The position numbers and the translations under genes are program-made. This document shows, piece after piece, positions 8,751 to 16,150 of a stretch of DNA of 64,000 bases. Every line of letters starts with the position of its first letter. Position 1 is the first letter of the stretch. The stretch comes from Akkermansiaceae bacterium (GTDB lineage: Bacteria; Verrucomicrobiota; Verrucomicrobiia; Verrucomicrobiales; Akkermansiaceae), in NCBI GenBank assembly GCA_019634595.1, contig JAHCBC010000008.1, positions 43,406 through 107,405 on the forward strand. The letters are read 5' to 3'. The notes beneath the pieces were generated by a model that ran no database searches, was not told where the DNA came from, and saw only the letters and a program-made list of their open reading frames with translations.

Positions 8751-11420
8751 TCAAGGTTCTCTCACTGCCTTGAGCCGGATGAACTCCTTGTCGTTGCCGA
8801 TGGGGATCAGCGAACGCGCTTTCATTTTCCGGATCAGGCCCGTGTCGCTCAACTCCGTTTCCTCCACGAATCCCGCGCCGTCGCGCCACGTGCTCAGATC
8901 AACCGACGTCTGAACCATGCCGGTCAGGCCGTTGCCCGTGACATGGTCGTAGGTGAGGGTGAGATAGGTCTGGCCCGAAATGAGTTCTGTCCCCCGGATG
9001 GCCGCTCCACCTTGGTCCGGGGACTTGGGGGCGTGGCCGGTCAGGAACTCCAGCAGGTTGACGATCCCGTCATGGTCGGGATCGGCGTTGTCGCCGGAGA
9101 TGAGGGGATCAATCAGCTCGGAGGAGGTGAACCGGTTTTTCCGCCAATGATCGAAAGGCAGATCCTCGATCAGCAGCGACGCCTTGTTCGGCGTGGTGGT
9201 CGTGTATCCCGGACCTGTGGCGATGCCGATGGTGAAAGTCTCTTCTCCCTCCGGCAGTGCGTCGGCGGTGGGGATGAGATCGAGGGCAACGGAATCCGAC
9301 CCCGCCGGGATCACCACCGTGGCCGGGATGCTGCCATAGTCCGCGCCATTCGCCGCGCTGCCGCCCAACGTGAGGTTGACCGTCAGTGCGGATGCGGTGG
9401 AGCCGCCGCGGGTGAGCGTGATCCGGGATGGCCGGGCCGCGGTTCCTCCCTTCGGTTCCGCCGCACGCTGGTTGTCCGCGCGCAACATGACCGCACCGGA
9501 CGTGAGCTGGTTGATGGACCCCAGCGCCCGCAGGATGACCGGTGTGACGAAAAGCTGGTAGCCGTTGCTGTTGGGGTGGAGTCCATCGGATGCGTAGGTT
9601 TCGAACGAGGACGAACCTTGATCCAGCACCGCCTGCCATGCCGGCATGTGGTCGATCACCATCAGGCCGCGTTCCTTCCCGGCATCCCGGTAGTATTGCT
9701 GGCACAGCGCGAGGTTCGGCCGGACCGTTGCTCCGTCAGGACCTGTGGTCGTGTTGATGACCGGATTCATCACCTGCAGGATCACTTCCGCATAGGGGCG
9801 CTCTTTCCTGATGCGGTCGAGCATCCCGGCGAGGTTGTCGCGCGCGTCTGCCAGCGTGATGAGGCTGTGGTAGCTCGGCCGGGTCACCGCGTCGTTGACC
9901 GCGAACTCGATCATCACCGTGCCGGGAAGTTCCTCATCGAGCTGGTTGATTACCCTGCTGGTCAGGTTGTTCTTTCCCCAGAGGGAATTCTGGCTGCTGC
10001 CACCACTGTTGATGAGGGTGAGCAGCCCTGGGTAGGCCGCGTCCAGTCCGGTCTTCACCTGGCCGGGCCATGCACCGTTTTCGGTCAAACTGGTGCCATA
10101 GACGATGAGCTTCTGGGGAATCCCTGCGGAAAGGTTCTCGATGAGCTGGCTGCGGGTTCCGGGTGGACCGTCACGGATGGTGACGGTGCCGGTGGTTTCC
10201 GCCCCCAGGATATGGGTGGTCCCCGGCAACAGGGTGAGGGTCACCGTTTCATCCGGCTCCACCTCCCGGTCCGCCGCCGGTTTCACCTCGATGACCACCG
10301 TGTTGATGTCCGAGGGCAGGGTCACGTACGGCGGGATGTGGAAATCCCTGCCGTTCCTGGCGGTGCCTGTGATCTCCAGCGGGATGGTGACCTGGTGGGT
10401 GGAAGCATCCAGCCGGTTGATCCGGAACCGGCCGGTGAGCGGTGCCGCGGCCGTGGGCTCGGTGGCCACGGGATCAAGCACGGTGAGGGAAACCGTGACG
10501 GGATCCGGCTCCGGTGGCAGGGGGCCGGTGGGTGTCACCTCCGCCAGGGTGGTCGCGCAGCGCATCTCGTCGAACGACACATCCTGTCCGGGTGAGCCGG
10601 CATTGCCGATGCCGAACTGGATGCCTCCGCCGTTGGCCAGGTTGTAGGTAGTCGCCCCGCTGTAGGTCTGGGTGGCCCGGCCGATGAGCTGGCCCGCCTC
10701 CGTGCCGAAGGTGGTGACCGCGTCCCATTCGGCTTCGCCGAAGCCCCCGTCGGCATGGTTTTCGAACTGGGCCTCGTTCAGCACATAGGTGGTCGCCGTG
10801 CGGGTCCCGGTGCCGCCGACGTTGGTGAACTTTCCGATGACGAGGTAGGTGGGACCCACACTGAGGGACCCGGACCCGATGGTCGTCGGTGTCACGGTCG
10901 ATCTGCCGTATTGGGTCGCAGTCAGGGAGCTGGCATGCCCGGAATCGGCAAGCGTGACGAAGAAGGAGTCCGCGGCACCGCTCGTGCTGGAGGCATTCAT
11001 CCGCAAGGTGATGACCGAGTTCACCGTCTTGTCCATTTCCAGTCTCACCAGGTGGCTGGTGTAGAAGGTGGACCCGACGGGCAGCGTGGAGCCGATGTAC
11101 CGGTAGCCCATGAAGGAGGCTGCGCCCGCCGTGTTCTTGTAACGGCCACGCCCACCCCGCACCTGGAGGCTTCCGAATGTCAGGCCGGTGGACTGGTAGA
11201 TGTTTGACGTTCCTCCCTGACCGGCCGCGTTGGCTCCCGTGATGGCCGAGCCGACCCCCAGGCTGCCCGCGCTCCGGAGGGCCGGAATCACCCCGACCAG
11301 CGTCTGGCCTTCCGTCACCTGCCGGTAGTCGAATCCGTCATACGCAAAGAGCTTGGCGTGGGTATGCTGGAGGCCGCCGAGGGTACAGGCAGCCGCCATG
11401 ATGAGGCATCGCGGGTTCAT
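8751..11420 (-). CDS. Large exported SGNH/GDSL hydrolase with two Calx-beta-like domains
   Basis: 889 residues from the ATG at 11418-11420. An upstream in-frame ATG would give 901. A signal peptide is followed by an N-terminal LamG-like beta-sandwich region (LFAYDGFDY, tracking GGRGRYKNTAG). A first Calx-beta-like segment then has GTARNGRDFHIPPYVTLPSD and EPDETVTLTLLPGT. The SGNH hydrolase has block I IVYGTSLTENGAWP with GTS in place of GDS, the Asn-containing block IEFAVND, and block V SDGLHPNSNGYQ with the catalytic Asp/His. A second Calx-beta-like segment follows (GADYGSIPATVVIPAGSDS, EGEETFTIGI), then a short Asp-rich segment (DNADPDHDGIVNLLEFL) and a terminal beta domain. It is likely a secreted or surface esterase acting on acyl or acetyl groups of a polysaccharide, which is inference. 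No neighbour clarifies the substrate. Confidence 0.85.
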   Translation of the reverse strand: MNPRCLIMAAACTLGGLQHTHAKLFAYDGFDYRQVTEGQTLVGVIPALRSAGSLGVGSAITGANAAGQGGTSNIYQSTGLTFGSLQVRGGRGRYKNTAGAASFMGYRYIGSTLPVGSTFYTSHLVRLEMDKTVNSVITLRMNASSTSGAADSFFVTLADSGHASSLTATQYGRSTVTPTTIGSGSLSVGPTYLVIGKFTNVGGTGTRTATTYVLNEAQFENHADGGFGEAEWDAVTTFGTEAGQLIGRATQTYSGATTYNLANGGGIQFGIGNAGSPGQDVSFDEMRCATTLAEVTPTGPLPPEPDPVTVSLTVLDPVATEPTAAAPLTGRFRINRLDASTHQVTIPLEITGTARNGRDFHIPPYVTLPSDINTVVIEVKPAADREVEPDETVTLTLLPGTTHILGAETTGTVTIRDGPPGTRSQLIENLSAGIPQKLIVYGTSLTENGAWPGQVKTGLDAAYPGLLTLINSGGSSQNSLWGKNNLTSRVINQLDEELPGTVMIEFAVNDAVTRPSYHSLITLADARDNLAGMLDRIRKERPYAEVILQVMNPVINTTTGPDGATVRPNLALCQQYYRDAGKERGLMVIDHMPAWQAVLDQGSSSFETYASDGLHPNSNGYQLFVTPVILRALGSINQLTSGAVMLRADNQRAAEPKGGTAARPSRITLTRGGSTASALTVNLTLGGSAANGADYGSIPATVVIPAGSDSVALDLIPTADALPEGEETFTIGIATGPGYTTTTPNKASLLIEDLPFDHWRKNRFTSSELIDPLISGDNADPDHDGIVNLLEFLTGHAPKSPDQGGAAIRGTELISGQTYLTLTYDHVTGNGLTGMVQTSVDLSTWRDGAGFVEETELSDTGLIRKMKARSLIPIGNDKEFIRLKAVREP

Positions 11421-11607
11421 GGGATGGGTTTTTCCAGGCGGGAGGGGAAATGCCACCGCCGTAGATGGAGTCCGCGTTTAGCCGTTCCGCCGCCGCCTTG
11501 CAAGTTCCCGGAACCATCCATCCTCAGACAGGGAAGCGAATTGGCGGGAATCCACAGGCGTTTCTTGCCATGGGAAACGGGCGGGGTATGGTCGCGCTCA
11601 CGCCTTC

Positions 11608-12792
11608 ATGACTCCGTTTTTGAGGAAACTGCTGGGGATGAACTGGGTGCTCGTGCTGGTGATGTACGGGCTCCTCATCTTCGGCGTGTTCATGATCGAA
11701 AGCGCGGCCCGCCACCTCTCGGTCAGCCACGACATCCTGACGAAATACGGATCTCCGGGAGCCTACTACGCCACCATGCAGAAATGGTGGATCCTCGCCG
11801 GCAGTGTCGTCTACTTCGGCGCGGCCCTCATCGACTACAAATGGATCCGCTGGCTGGGGATTCCGTTCTACGTTGTCAGCATCACCCTGATGCTCATGGC
11901 CATGCAGCAGGATGACAACGTCCACCGGCTGGTCATCGGCGGATTCAGCTTCCAGCCCGCCCAGTTGGGGATTTCCTCCGGGATCGTGCTCATCGCCTGG
12001 CTGGTCCAGGACCTGCCGAAGGTCCATCGGTGGTTCGCGGCTCCGTTCGTCCGCATCGGCCTCATCGGGGTGCTGGCGGCCATTCCTTTCTTCATCGTGA
12101 TGAAAATGGGCGACATGGGGTCGGCCCTGGTCTGGATTCCGGTCTCGATCGTCGCACTCCTCATCGGGGGTGCGCCTTTCCGGTACATGTCGTTCATGGC
12201 GCTGATCGGCGTTGGTTTGCTGCCGTTGCTCTACTTTGTCGCGCTGCCCTTGGTTTCCGAACGGGGGCCGGAACGGATCGACGTCTGGCTGCGGATGTTG
12301 AACGAAGAGGAGGTGGACCTGCTCGGCCCGGCTTACGCCCCGCACAATGTTTCCATGGCCGTTGGCAAGGCGGGCTGGAAAGGCGTCGGCTGGAACTCCA
12401 CGGCTCCGACCTCCCTCCATGAGAAAGGCTTCATTCCGCGGGACACCGCGCACAACGACTACATCTTCGCGGTGATCGCGGAGGAACTCGGGTTCCGTGG
12501 CAGTCTCCTGCTCATCACCGCGTTCGCGTTGCTGCTCATCCAAGGGCTTTTCATCGCCTTCTACAGCCGGGATGTGGCCGGGCGGCTGCTGGCCTCGCTG
12601 GTGGTCGCGCTCTTTTTCGCCCACGTGTTCGAGAGCATCGGTATGTGCGTCCTCCTTATGCCCATCACGGGTATTCCTCTCCCGCTGGTCAGCTATTCCG
12701 GGACATTCGCGGTCATCTGCATGTTCCTGCTCGGTTTGGTCCAGAGTGTCTGGATCCACCGTCATGAACGCGGTTCCTCCGCCGCCGGATGA
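11608..12792 (+). CDS. rodA: RodA/FtsW-type SEDS peptidoglycan polymerase
   Basis: A 394-residue polytopic membrane protein with about ten hydrophobic segments. SEDS-family signatures are HNDYIFAVIAEELGFRG (about 283-299) and MPITGIPLPLVSYSG (about 350-364). SEDS proteins polymerise lipid II into glycan strands together with a class B PBP. RodA serves cell elongation and FtsW serves division. The length, the absence of FtsW-type N-terminal extensions and the motif wording favour RodA, but FtsW cannot be excluded. It is not next to mreBCD or a PBP2 gene, so it stands alone here. A 187-bp intergenic region separates it from the divergent SGNH hydrolase gene. Confidence 0.85.
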   Translation: MTPFLRKLLGMNWVLVLVMYGLLIFGVFMIESAARHLSVSHDILTKYGSPGAYYATMQKWWILAGSVVYFGAALIDYKWIRWLGIPFYVVSITLMLMAMQQDDNVHRLVIGGFSFQPAQLGISSGIVLIAWLVQDLPKVHRWFAAPFVRIGLIGVLAAIPFFIVMKMGDMGSALVWIPVSIVALLIGGAPFRYMSFMALIGVGLLPLLYFVALPLVSERGPERIDVWLRMLNEEEVDLLGPAYAPHNVSMAVGKAGWKGVGWNSTAPTSLHEKGFIPRDTAHNDYIFAVIAEELGFRGSLLLITAFALLLIQGLFIAFYSRDVAGRLLASLVVALFFAHVFESIGMCVLLMPITGIPLPLVSYSGTFAVICMFLLGLVQSVWIHRHERGSSAAG

Positions 12793-12844
12793 GAAAAGTT
12801 ACACGGTTGTTTGACTTCCGGATGGAGTCGCCGGAGTTTGGCTC

Positions 12845-13561
12845 ATGAATGCTGAACTGTTCGCCGCGGCTCCGACGAAGGGGGAGCAAGCCAAGCACCG
12901 GCTGTTGCTTGCGGCTCTGGAGAAGATTGGAGAGAAGGGGTATGATGGAGCCTCCGTGCGGGAAATCGCGGAAGCCGCAGGACAGAATGTGGCTGCCATC
13001 GCCTATTATTTCGGCAATAAGGAGAGCCTCTACGGCGAGGTCATCGAGGGGATCATCGCTTATCTGAACCGCACGTTCGGAGGATTGACGCAGGAAGCGA
13101 AGCGGCTGTTCGAAGGCGGTGGAATGACCGCGGCACAAGGGGCGGAGCTTCTGAAAAGGATGCTGAGGGCCTTTCTGACCGAGCATCTGGAAAGGAATGA
13201 AATCGGGAAGCTGCGGAACGTGATGATCCGGGAGCAGGCGTCCCCCACCGCCGCGTTCGGGCGGTTGTATTCCGGAGGCATGGAGCCGTTGCATGAGTTC
13301 TTCTCACGCACCCTGTCCGCCGCCTCCGGAGAAGATCCGGAGTCCCATCAGGCGATCATCCGTGCGCATGCCCTGTTCGGCCAGGTGCTGGGATTCACCG
13401 TTGCCCGCAGCACCATCCTGCGCCGTCTGGGGGTTCCCAAGTTGGAGAAGGAACATTCGGATCTGATCGCGCGGGTGATCGACGAGCACGTCGATTTCAT
13501 CTGCGGCGGGCTGTGCGGGAAAGGCGGTGCATCCTGTGGCGGGGCGGGTCCGTCTCAATAG
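12845..13561 (+). CDS. TetR/AcrR-family regulator, CecR (YbiH)-like
   Basis: 238 residues. The N-terminal helix-turn-helix is clear: RLLLAALEKIGEKGYDGASVREIAEAAGQNVAAIAYYFGNKESLYGEVI, where the usual TetR ending YYHFxxKexL appears as AYYFGNKESLY. The C-terminal ligand domain with LRNVMIREQASPTAAFGRLY resembles the CerR/CecR (DUF1956) type, regulators of efflux and antibiotic-response genes in enterobacteria. It starts 52 bp after rodA. It ends by overlapping the convergent DUF4336 gene by 7 bp. No transporter is adjacent, so the regulated gene is unknown; autoregulation is common in the family but no operator was identified. Confidence 0.85.
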   Translation: MNAELFAAAPTKGEQAKHRLLLAALEKIGEKGYDGASVREIAEAAGQNVAAIAYYFGNKESLYGEVIEGIIAYLNRTFGGLTQEAKRLFEGGGMTAAQGAELLKRMLRAFLTEHLERNEIGKLRNVMIREQASPTAAFGRLYSGGMEPLHEFFSRTLSAASGEDPESHQAIIRAHALFGQVLGFTVARSTILRRLGVPKLEKEHSDLIARVIDEHVDFICGGLCGKGGASCGGAGPSQ

Positions 13562-14229
13562 ACCCCGGCATCGCGCAGGCCGCGGACCAGCAGTGCCTTG
13601 CCATCCGTTTCGATGACATTGCCGTGGCCGACGATGATGCGGTCGAAGTCCTTTGCCAGCAGTTCATCGATGGAGGCGCGGAAGGCGGCCTTGTCCTTGA
13701 TGAACAGGCGGAAGATCCGGCTCATGCCGGGGTAGCGCCTGAACCCGGCGATGTGGCGGTGGAAGAAGCGGTCCCAACCCTTTTCCTCCGCGGGGAAATT
13801 GAAGATGAGGTCCGCCAGGATGAGCGTGCGTGACGGAATGTGGATCATCGCGTGCTCCTCCAGTTTCGGCGCGCCGCGGATGGGCACGACCTCGATCTCT
13901 CCCTCCCATTCCAGCGGACCCGGATAAAGCGGCTCAACCGGAAAGCCGACGATCCCACTGAAACCGGGAGGTCCCAGAAAGGGCACGTCCGGGAAGAGAC
14001 GGCGGCCCTCGCCCGCGTAGGTGTCGTGGAGGAGCATGGACTCCACCAGCCAGCCCGGTTCCCCCAGCGACCGGATGCCTTCCAAGTCCGGAGCGGGGAA
14101 CGGAGCCATCGAGTGGATGACCAGCTTTCCGCTGGAGAGGCGGATGACGGTGACGTTCCTCCCGTGGTGGGTGCCCAGGACAGACAGCGGATAGCCCTTG
14201 ATCCAGACATCGTTGGCGAGGCGTTTCAT
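13555..14229 (-). CDS. DUF4336 domain protein (MBL-fold-like)
   Basis: 224 residues spanning one DUF4336 domain. The opening LANDVWIKGYPLSVLGTHHGRNVTVIRLSSGKLVIHS, a middle EEHAMIHIPSRTLILADLIFNF and a closing RIIVGHGNVIE follow the family pattern, which is related to metallo-beta-lactamase folds. The canonical HxHxDH signature is not present, so metal catalysis is doubtful. The biochemical role of the family is unknown. Its stop codon overlaps the stop of the convergent TetR gene (13555-13561), an unusually tight tail-to-tail arrangement. Confidence 0.75.
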   Translation of the reverse strand: MKRLANDVWIKGYPLSVLGTHHGRNVTVIRLSSGKLVIHSMAPFPAPDLEGIRSLGEPGWLVESMLLHDTYAGEGRRLFPDVPFLGPPGFSGIVGFPVEPLYPGPLEWEGEIEVVPIRGAPKLEEHAMIHIPSRTLILADLIFNFPAEEKGWDRFFHRHIAGFRRYPGMSRIFRLFIKDKAAFRASIDELLAKDFDRIIVGHGNVIETDGKALLVRGLRDAGVY

Positions 14230-14334
14230 CAGCCTGACATATCATGGAAAGGGGCGGACGGCGATGATTGGTTGTTTTCATTTTCCGGGGACCGGCGATG
14301 TTGGGCTGGCTTGAAACTCCCGCATGCACTGGCG

Positions 14335-14769
14335 ATGACCCTGGTGGACGGACTGGCTCCGTCGGTCACCCGTTGGGCGGAGGACCAGCAGCGGAGGATT
14401 CTGAGGGATGGTACCGCGCTGGACGCACGGAGTTCTGAGTTCGCCAGATTCCTGGGAATCCCGCATCCGGAGCGGATCCGCGTATTGCGGATGGAGCACA
14501 TACCCTTGCCGGTGCCCTCCTTTCTGGTGGATCTGGCGGCAAGGTGCGGCATGCCGGTTTTCGCTCCGGGCGGGATGGCGCTGGGGAGGGGGATCTATCT
14601 GCTGCCGGGACAAGAGGCCTCCCTGAGGCATGAGCTGGTCCATGTCGCCCAATACGAACGGCTGGGTGGCATCCAGGCGTTCATGCGGGCCTATCTGCTG
14701 CAATGTCTCACGGTGGGATACGCGGAGGCGGATCTGGAGGAGGAAGCCAGGGAGCGGTCAACGGGATGA
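14335..14769 (+). CDS. Small HExxH putative metallopeptidase-like protein
   Basis: 144 residues from the ATG at 14335. A TTG at 14311 is an alternative, and an open frame extends far upstream antisense to the DUF4336 gene, which I treat as a shadow. The central LPGQEASLRHELVHVAQYER contains a zinc-type HELVH, followed by GGIQAFMRAYLLQCLTVGY. Small single-domain proteins of this kind resemble the DUF4157-type zinc peptidase core but are mostly annotated as hypothetical. There is no signal peptide. Proteolytic activity is inferred from the motif only. Confidence 0.6.
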   Translation: MTLVDGLAPSVTRWAEDQQRRILRDGTALDARSSEFARFLGIPHPERIRVLRMEHIPLPVPSFLVDLAARCGMPVFAPGGMALGRGIYLLPGQEASLRHELVHVAQYERLGGIQAFMRAYLLQCLTVGYAEADLEEEARERSTG

Positions 14770-14834
14770 GATTTTACTTTGCATGGCAAAGCAAAAGCGA
14801 TAGGAAATGGAGGAACGACCAACCGGACCATCCC

Positions 14835-15209
14835 ATGAAAGCGCTTTCCCTCGTGCCATGCCTGCTGCTGTTGTCGCAACTGCCATCCGCGGCGGATGAT
14901 CCGACGGCGGACCAAGTCAGGCTGGTGAAGCTGGAATTGGAACTGGGTCTGCGAAGGGCGGGAGGATTGAGTGAAAAACACCCCACCATCCGGCGGATCG
15001 AGTCCGGCATCCGGATGATCGAGAAGCGTGCCCCACAGGTGAGGAACGAGGGATACCGGAAGCTCCTGAAGCGGAACCAATCCGAGCTGGAGGGCGAGCG
15101 GATCCGCCTGATCGACGGTGGCTACGGGGACAGACATCCGCAGCGGCTGGAGATCGACAGGCAGCTCGCGGAAGCGAACCGGCGGCTGGCGGATCTCAAG
15201 GTGAGATAA
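14835..15209 (+). CDS. Small exported coiled-coil protein, unknown
   Basis: 124 residues beginning MKALSLVPCLLLLSQLPSAA, a clean signal peptide, so this ATG is preferred to the longer open frame from 14703. The mature part is highly charged and helical (VRLVKLELELGLRRAGGLSE, LKRNQSELEGERIRLID, LAEANRRLADLKVR), consistent with a coiled coil. A GGAGG sequence lies about 20 bp upstream, rather far for a ribosome site. No family was recognised. It converges on the GNAT gene with 18 bp between stops. Confidence 0.6.
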   Translation: MKALSLVPCLLLLSQLPSAADDPTADQVRLVKLELELGLRRAGGLSEKHPTIRRIESGIRMIEKRAPQVRNEGYRKLLKRNQSELEGERIRLIDGGYGDRHPQRLEIDRQLAEANRRLADLKVR

Positions 15210-15227
15210 GGTGGCTTTTCTGCCCGT

Positions 15228-15668
15228 TCATGCCGGCCATACCAGTTTCCGGCTGGTGGCGGTGGATTCCTCCACCCGGAATCCGTGGCGGAGATAGAAA
15301 GCGAGGGCGCGTTCATTGGTGAGAAACACGCTCAGGCGGAGGCTGGTTCCGAGTTTCCGCGCTTCGTCCTTGAGAATCCCCATTACCTCACCGCCGATCC
15401 CGCATCCCTGGGACCCCGGTAGCAATGCCAGGTTCAGGACGTAGATATGGTCCGGATGCCGTTCCGTCTGCAGGTAGCCTGCGAGGCCGGTTGCGTCATG
15501 GATCGCGAGCGTTTCGACACGCTCCCATTCCTCATCGAAGTTGGCGCGTTGCCACGCATCATCCCAGCCCCAGACCTGAGTGATCTGTTCCTTGAACAGA
15601 AGCTCGTGGATTGAGAACAGCGCGGTCTTGTCGGTGGCCGCGGGCTTTTCCAGGCGGAACCGGGCCAT
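15228..15668 (-). CDS. GNAT family N-acetyltransferase
   Basis: 146 residues from the ATG at 15666-15668. The acetyl-CoA-binding motif A is readable as LNLALLPGSQGCGIGGEVMGIL (a Q/RxxGxG/A-type loop, QGCGIGG). The C-terminal ERALAFYLRHGFRVEE is the usual motif B of the superfamily. The open frame continues upstream into rbfA, but the ATG 13 bp after the rbfA stop is the natural start and makes this the last gene of the nusA-infB-rbfA transcription unit. The substrate cannot be named. Its position suggests co-transcription with ribosome-maturation genes, but a functional link such as ribosomal protein acetylation is speculation. Confidence 0.85.
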   Translation of the reverse strand: MARFRLEKPAATDKTALFSIHELLFKEQITQVWGWDDAWQRANFDEEWERVETLAIHDATGLAGYLQTERHPDHIYVLNLALLPGSQGCGIGGEVMGILKDEARKLGTSLRLSVFLTNERALAFYLRHGFRVEESTATSRKLVWPA

Positions 15669-15681
15669 GGCAGGGTAAGGT

Positions 15682-16041
15682 TCAGGGAGGATCCTCTTCC
15701 GGGGCCTTCGGCAGCTTGTCCACCTCCTCGAGGAGGTTGACGATCTCAACACCGCGGATGGCGGATGCATCATGGCGGAAGGACAGCACGGGCGTGGTCT
15801 TGAGCACCACCCGTTTCATGACCTTCTTCTGGATGTCGCCGTGCTGCTTGTTGAGCTTCTCCATCACGGGCTGTGAGGAACCGCCCAGAACGCTGATCCA
15901 GACCTTCGCTTCCTTCAGATCCTGCGTGACCTCCACCTCGGCGACGGTCACGAGCTTGCCGTTCCACTCGTAATCCTTCTGCAGGATGGAGCCGATCTCA
16001 CGGCGGAGCAGTTCGTTGACTCGGTCAAGGCGGCGGGACAT
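15682..16041 (-). CDS. rbfA: Ribosome-binding factor A
   Basis: 119 residues, the normal size for RbfA. The N-terminus RRLDRVNELLRREIGSILQK and the segment VTVAEVEVTQDLKEAKVWIS match the KH-type fold family; the C-terminal ILSFRHDASAIRG-type piece appears as LSFRHDASAIRGVEIVNLLE. RbfA binds the 30S precursor and helps 16S rRNA 5'-end maturation and cold adaptation. Its place after infB is the conserved bacterial order, but 109 bp containing a repeat element separate the two genes here. Confidence 0.93.
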   Translation of the reverse strand: MSRRLDRVNELLRREIGSILQKDYEWNGKLVTVAEVEVTQDLKEAKVWISVLGGSSQPVMEKLNKQHGDIQKKVMKRVVLKTTPVLSFRHDASAIRGVEIVNLLEEVDKLPKAPEEDPP

Positions 16042-16055
16042 GGAAGAAGTCTGAA

Positions 16056-16148
16056 GTTGGGAGTTGATCGTTGATAGTCTGACGACGACGGGCCGATGGA
16101 GCGTGGTGGATCTCTTCCACCATCAACCATCGACCATTCACTATCAAC
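16056..16148. repeat. Heptamer-repeat element between infB and rbfA
   Basis: The left arm on the + strand has consecutive heptamers GTTGGGA, GTTGATC, GTTGATA, GTCTGAC (16056-16083). The right arm read on the - strand has GTTGATA, GTGAATG, GTCGATG, GTTGATG, GTGGAAG (16148 back to 16114). The arms are therefore inverted relative to each other. A 6-bp hairpin GGTGGA-TCTCT-TCCACC (16105-16121) overlaps the inner end of the right arm. It fills the infB-rbfA gap and would be transcribed. Confidence 0.6.
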
Positions 16149-16150
16149 TG

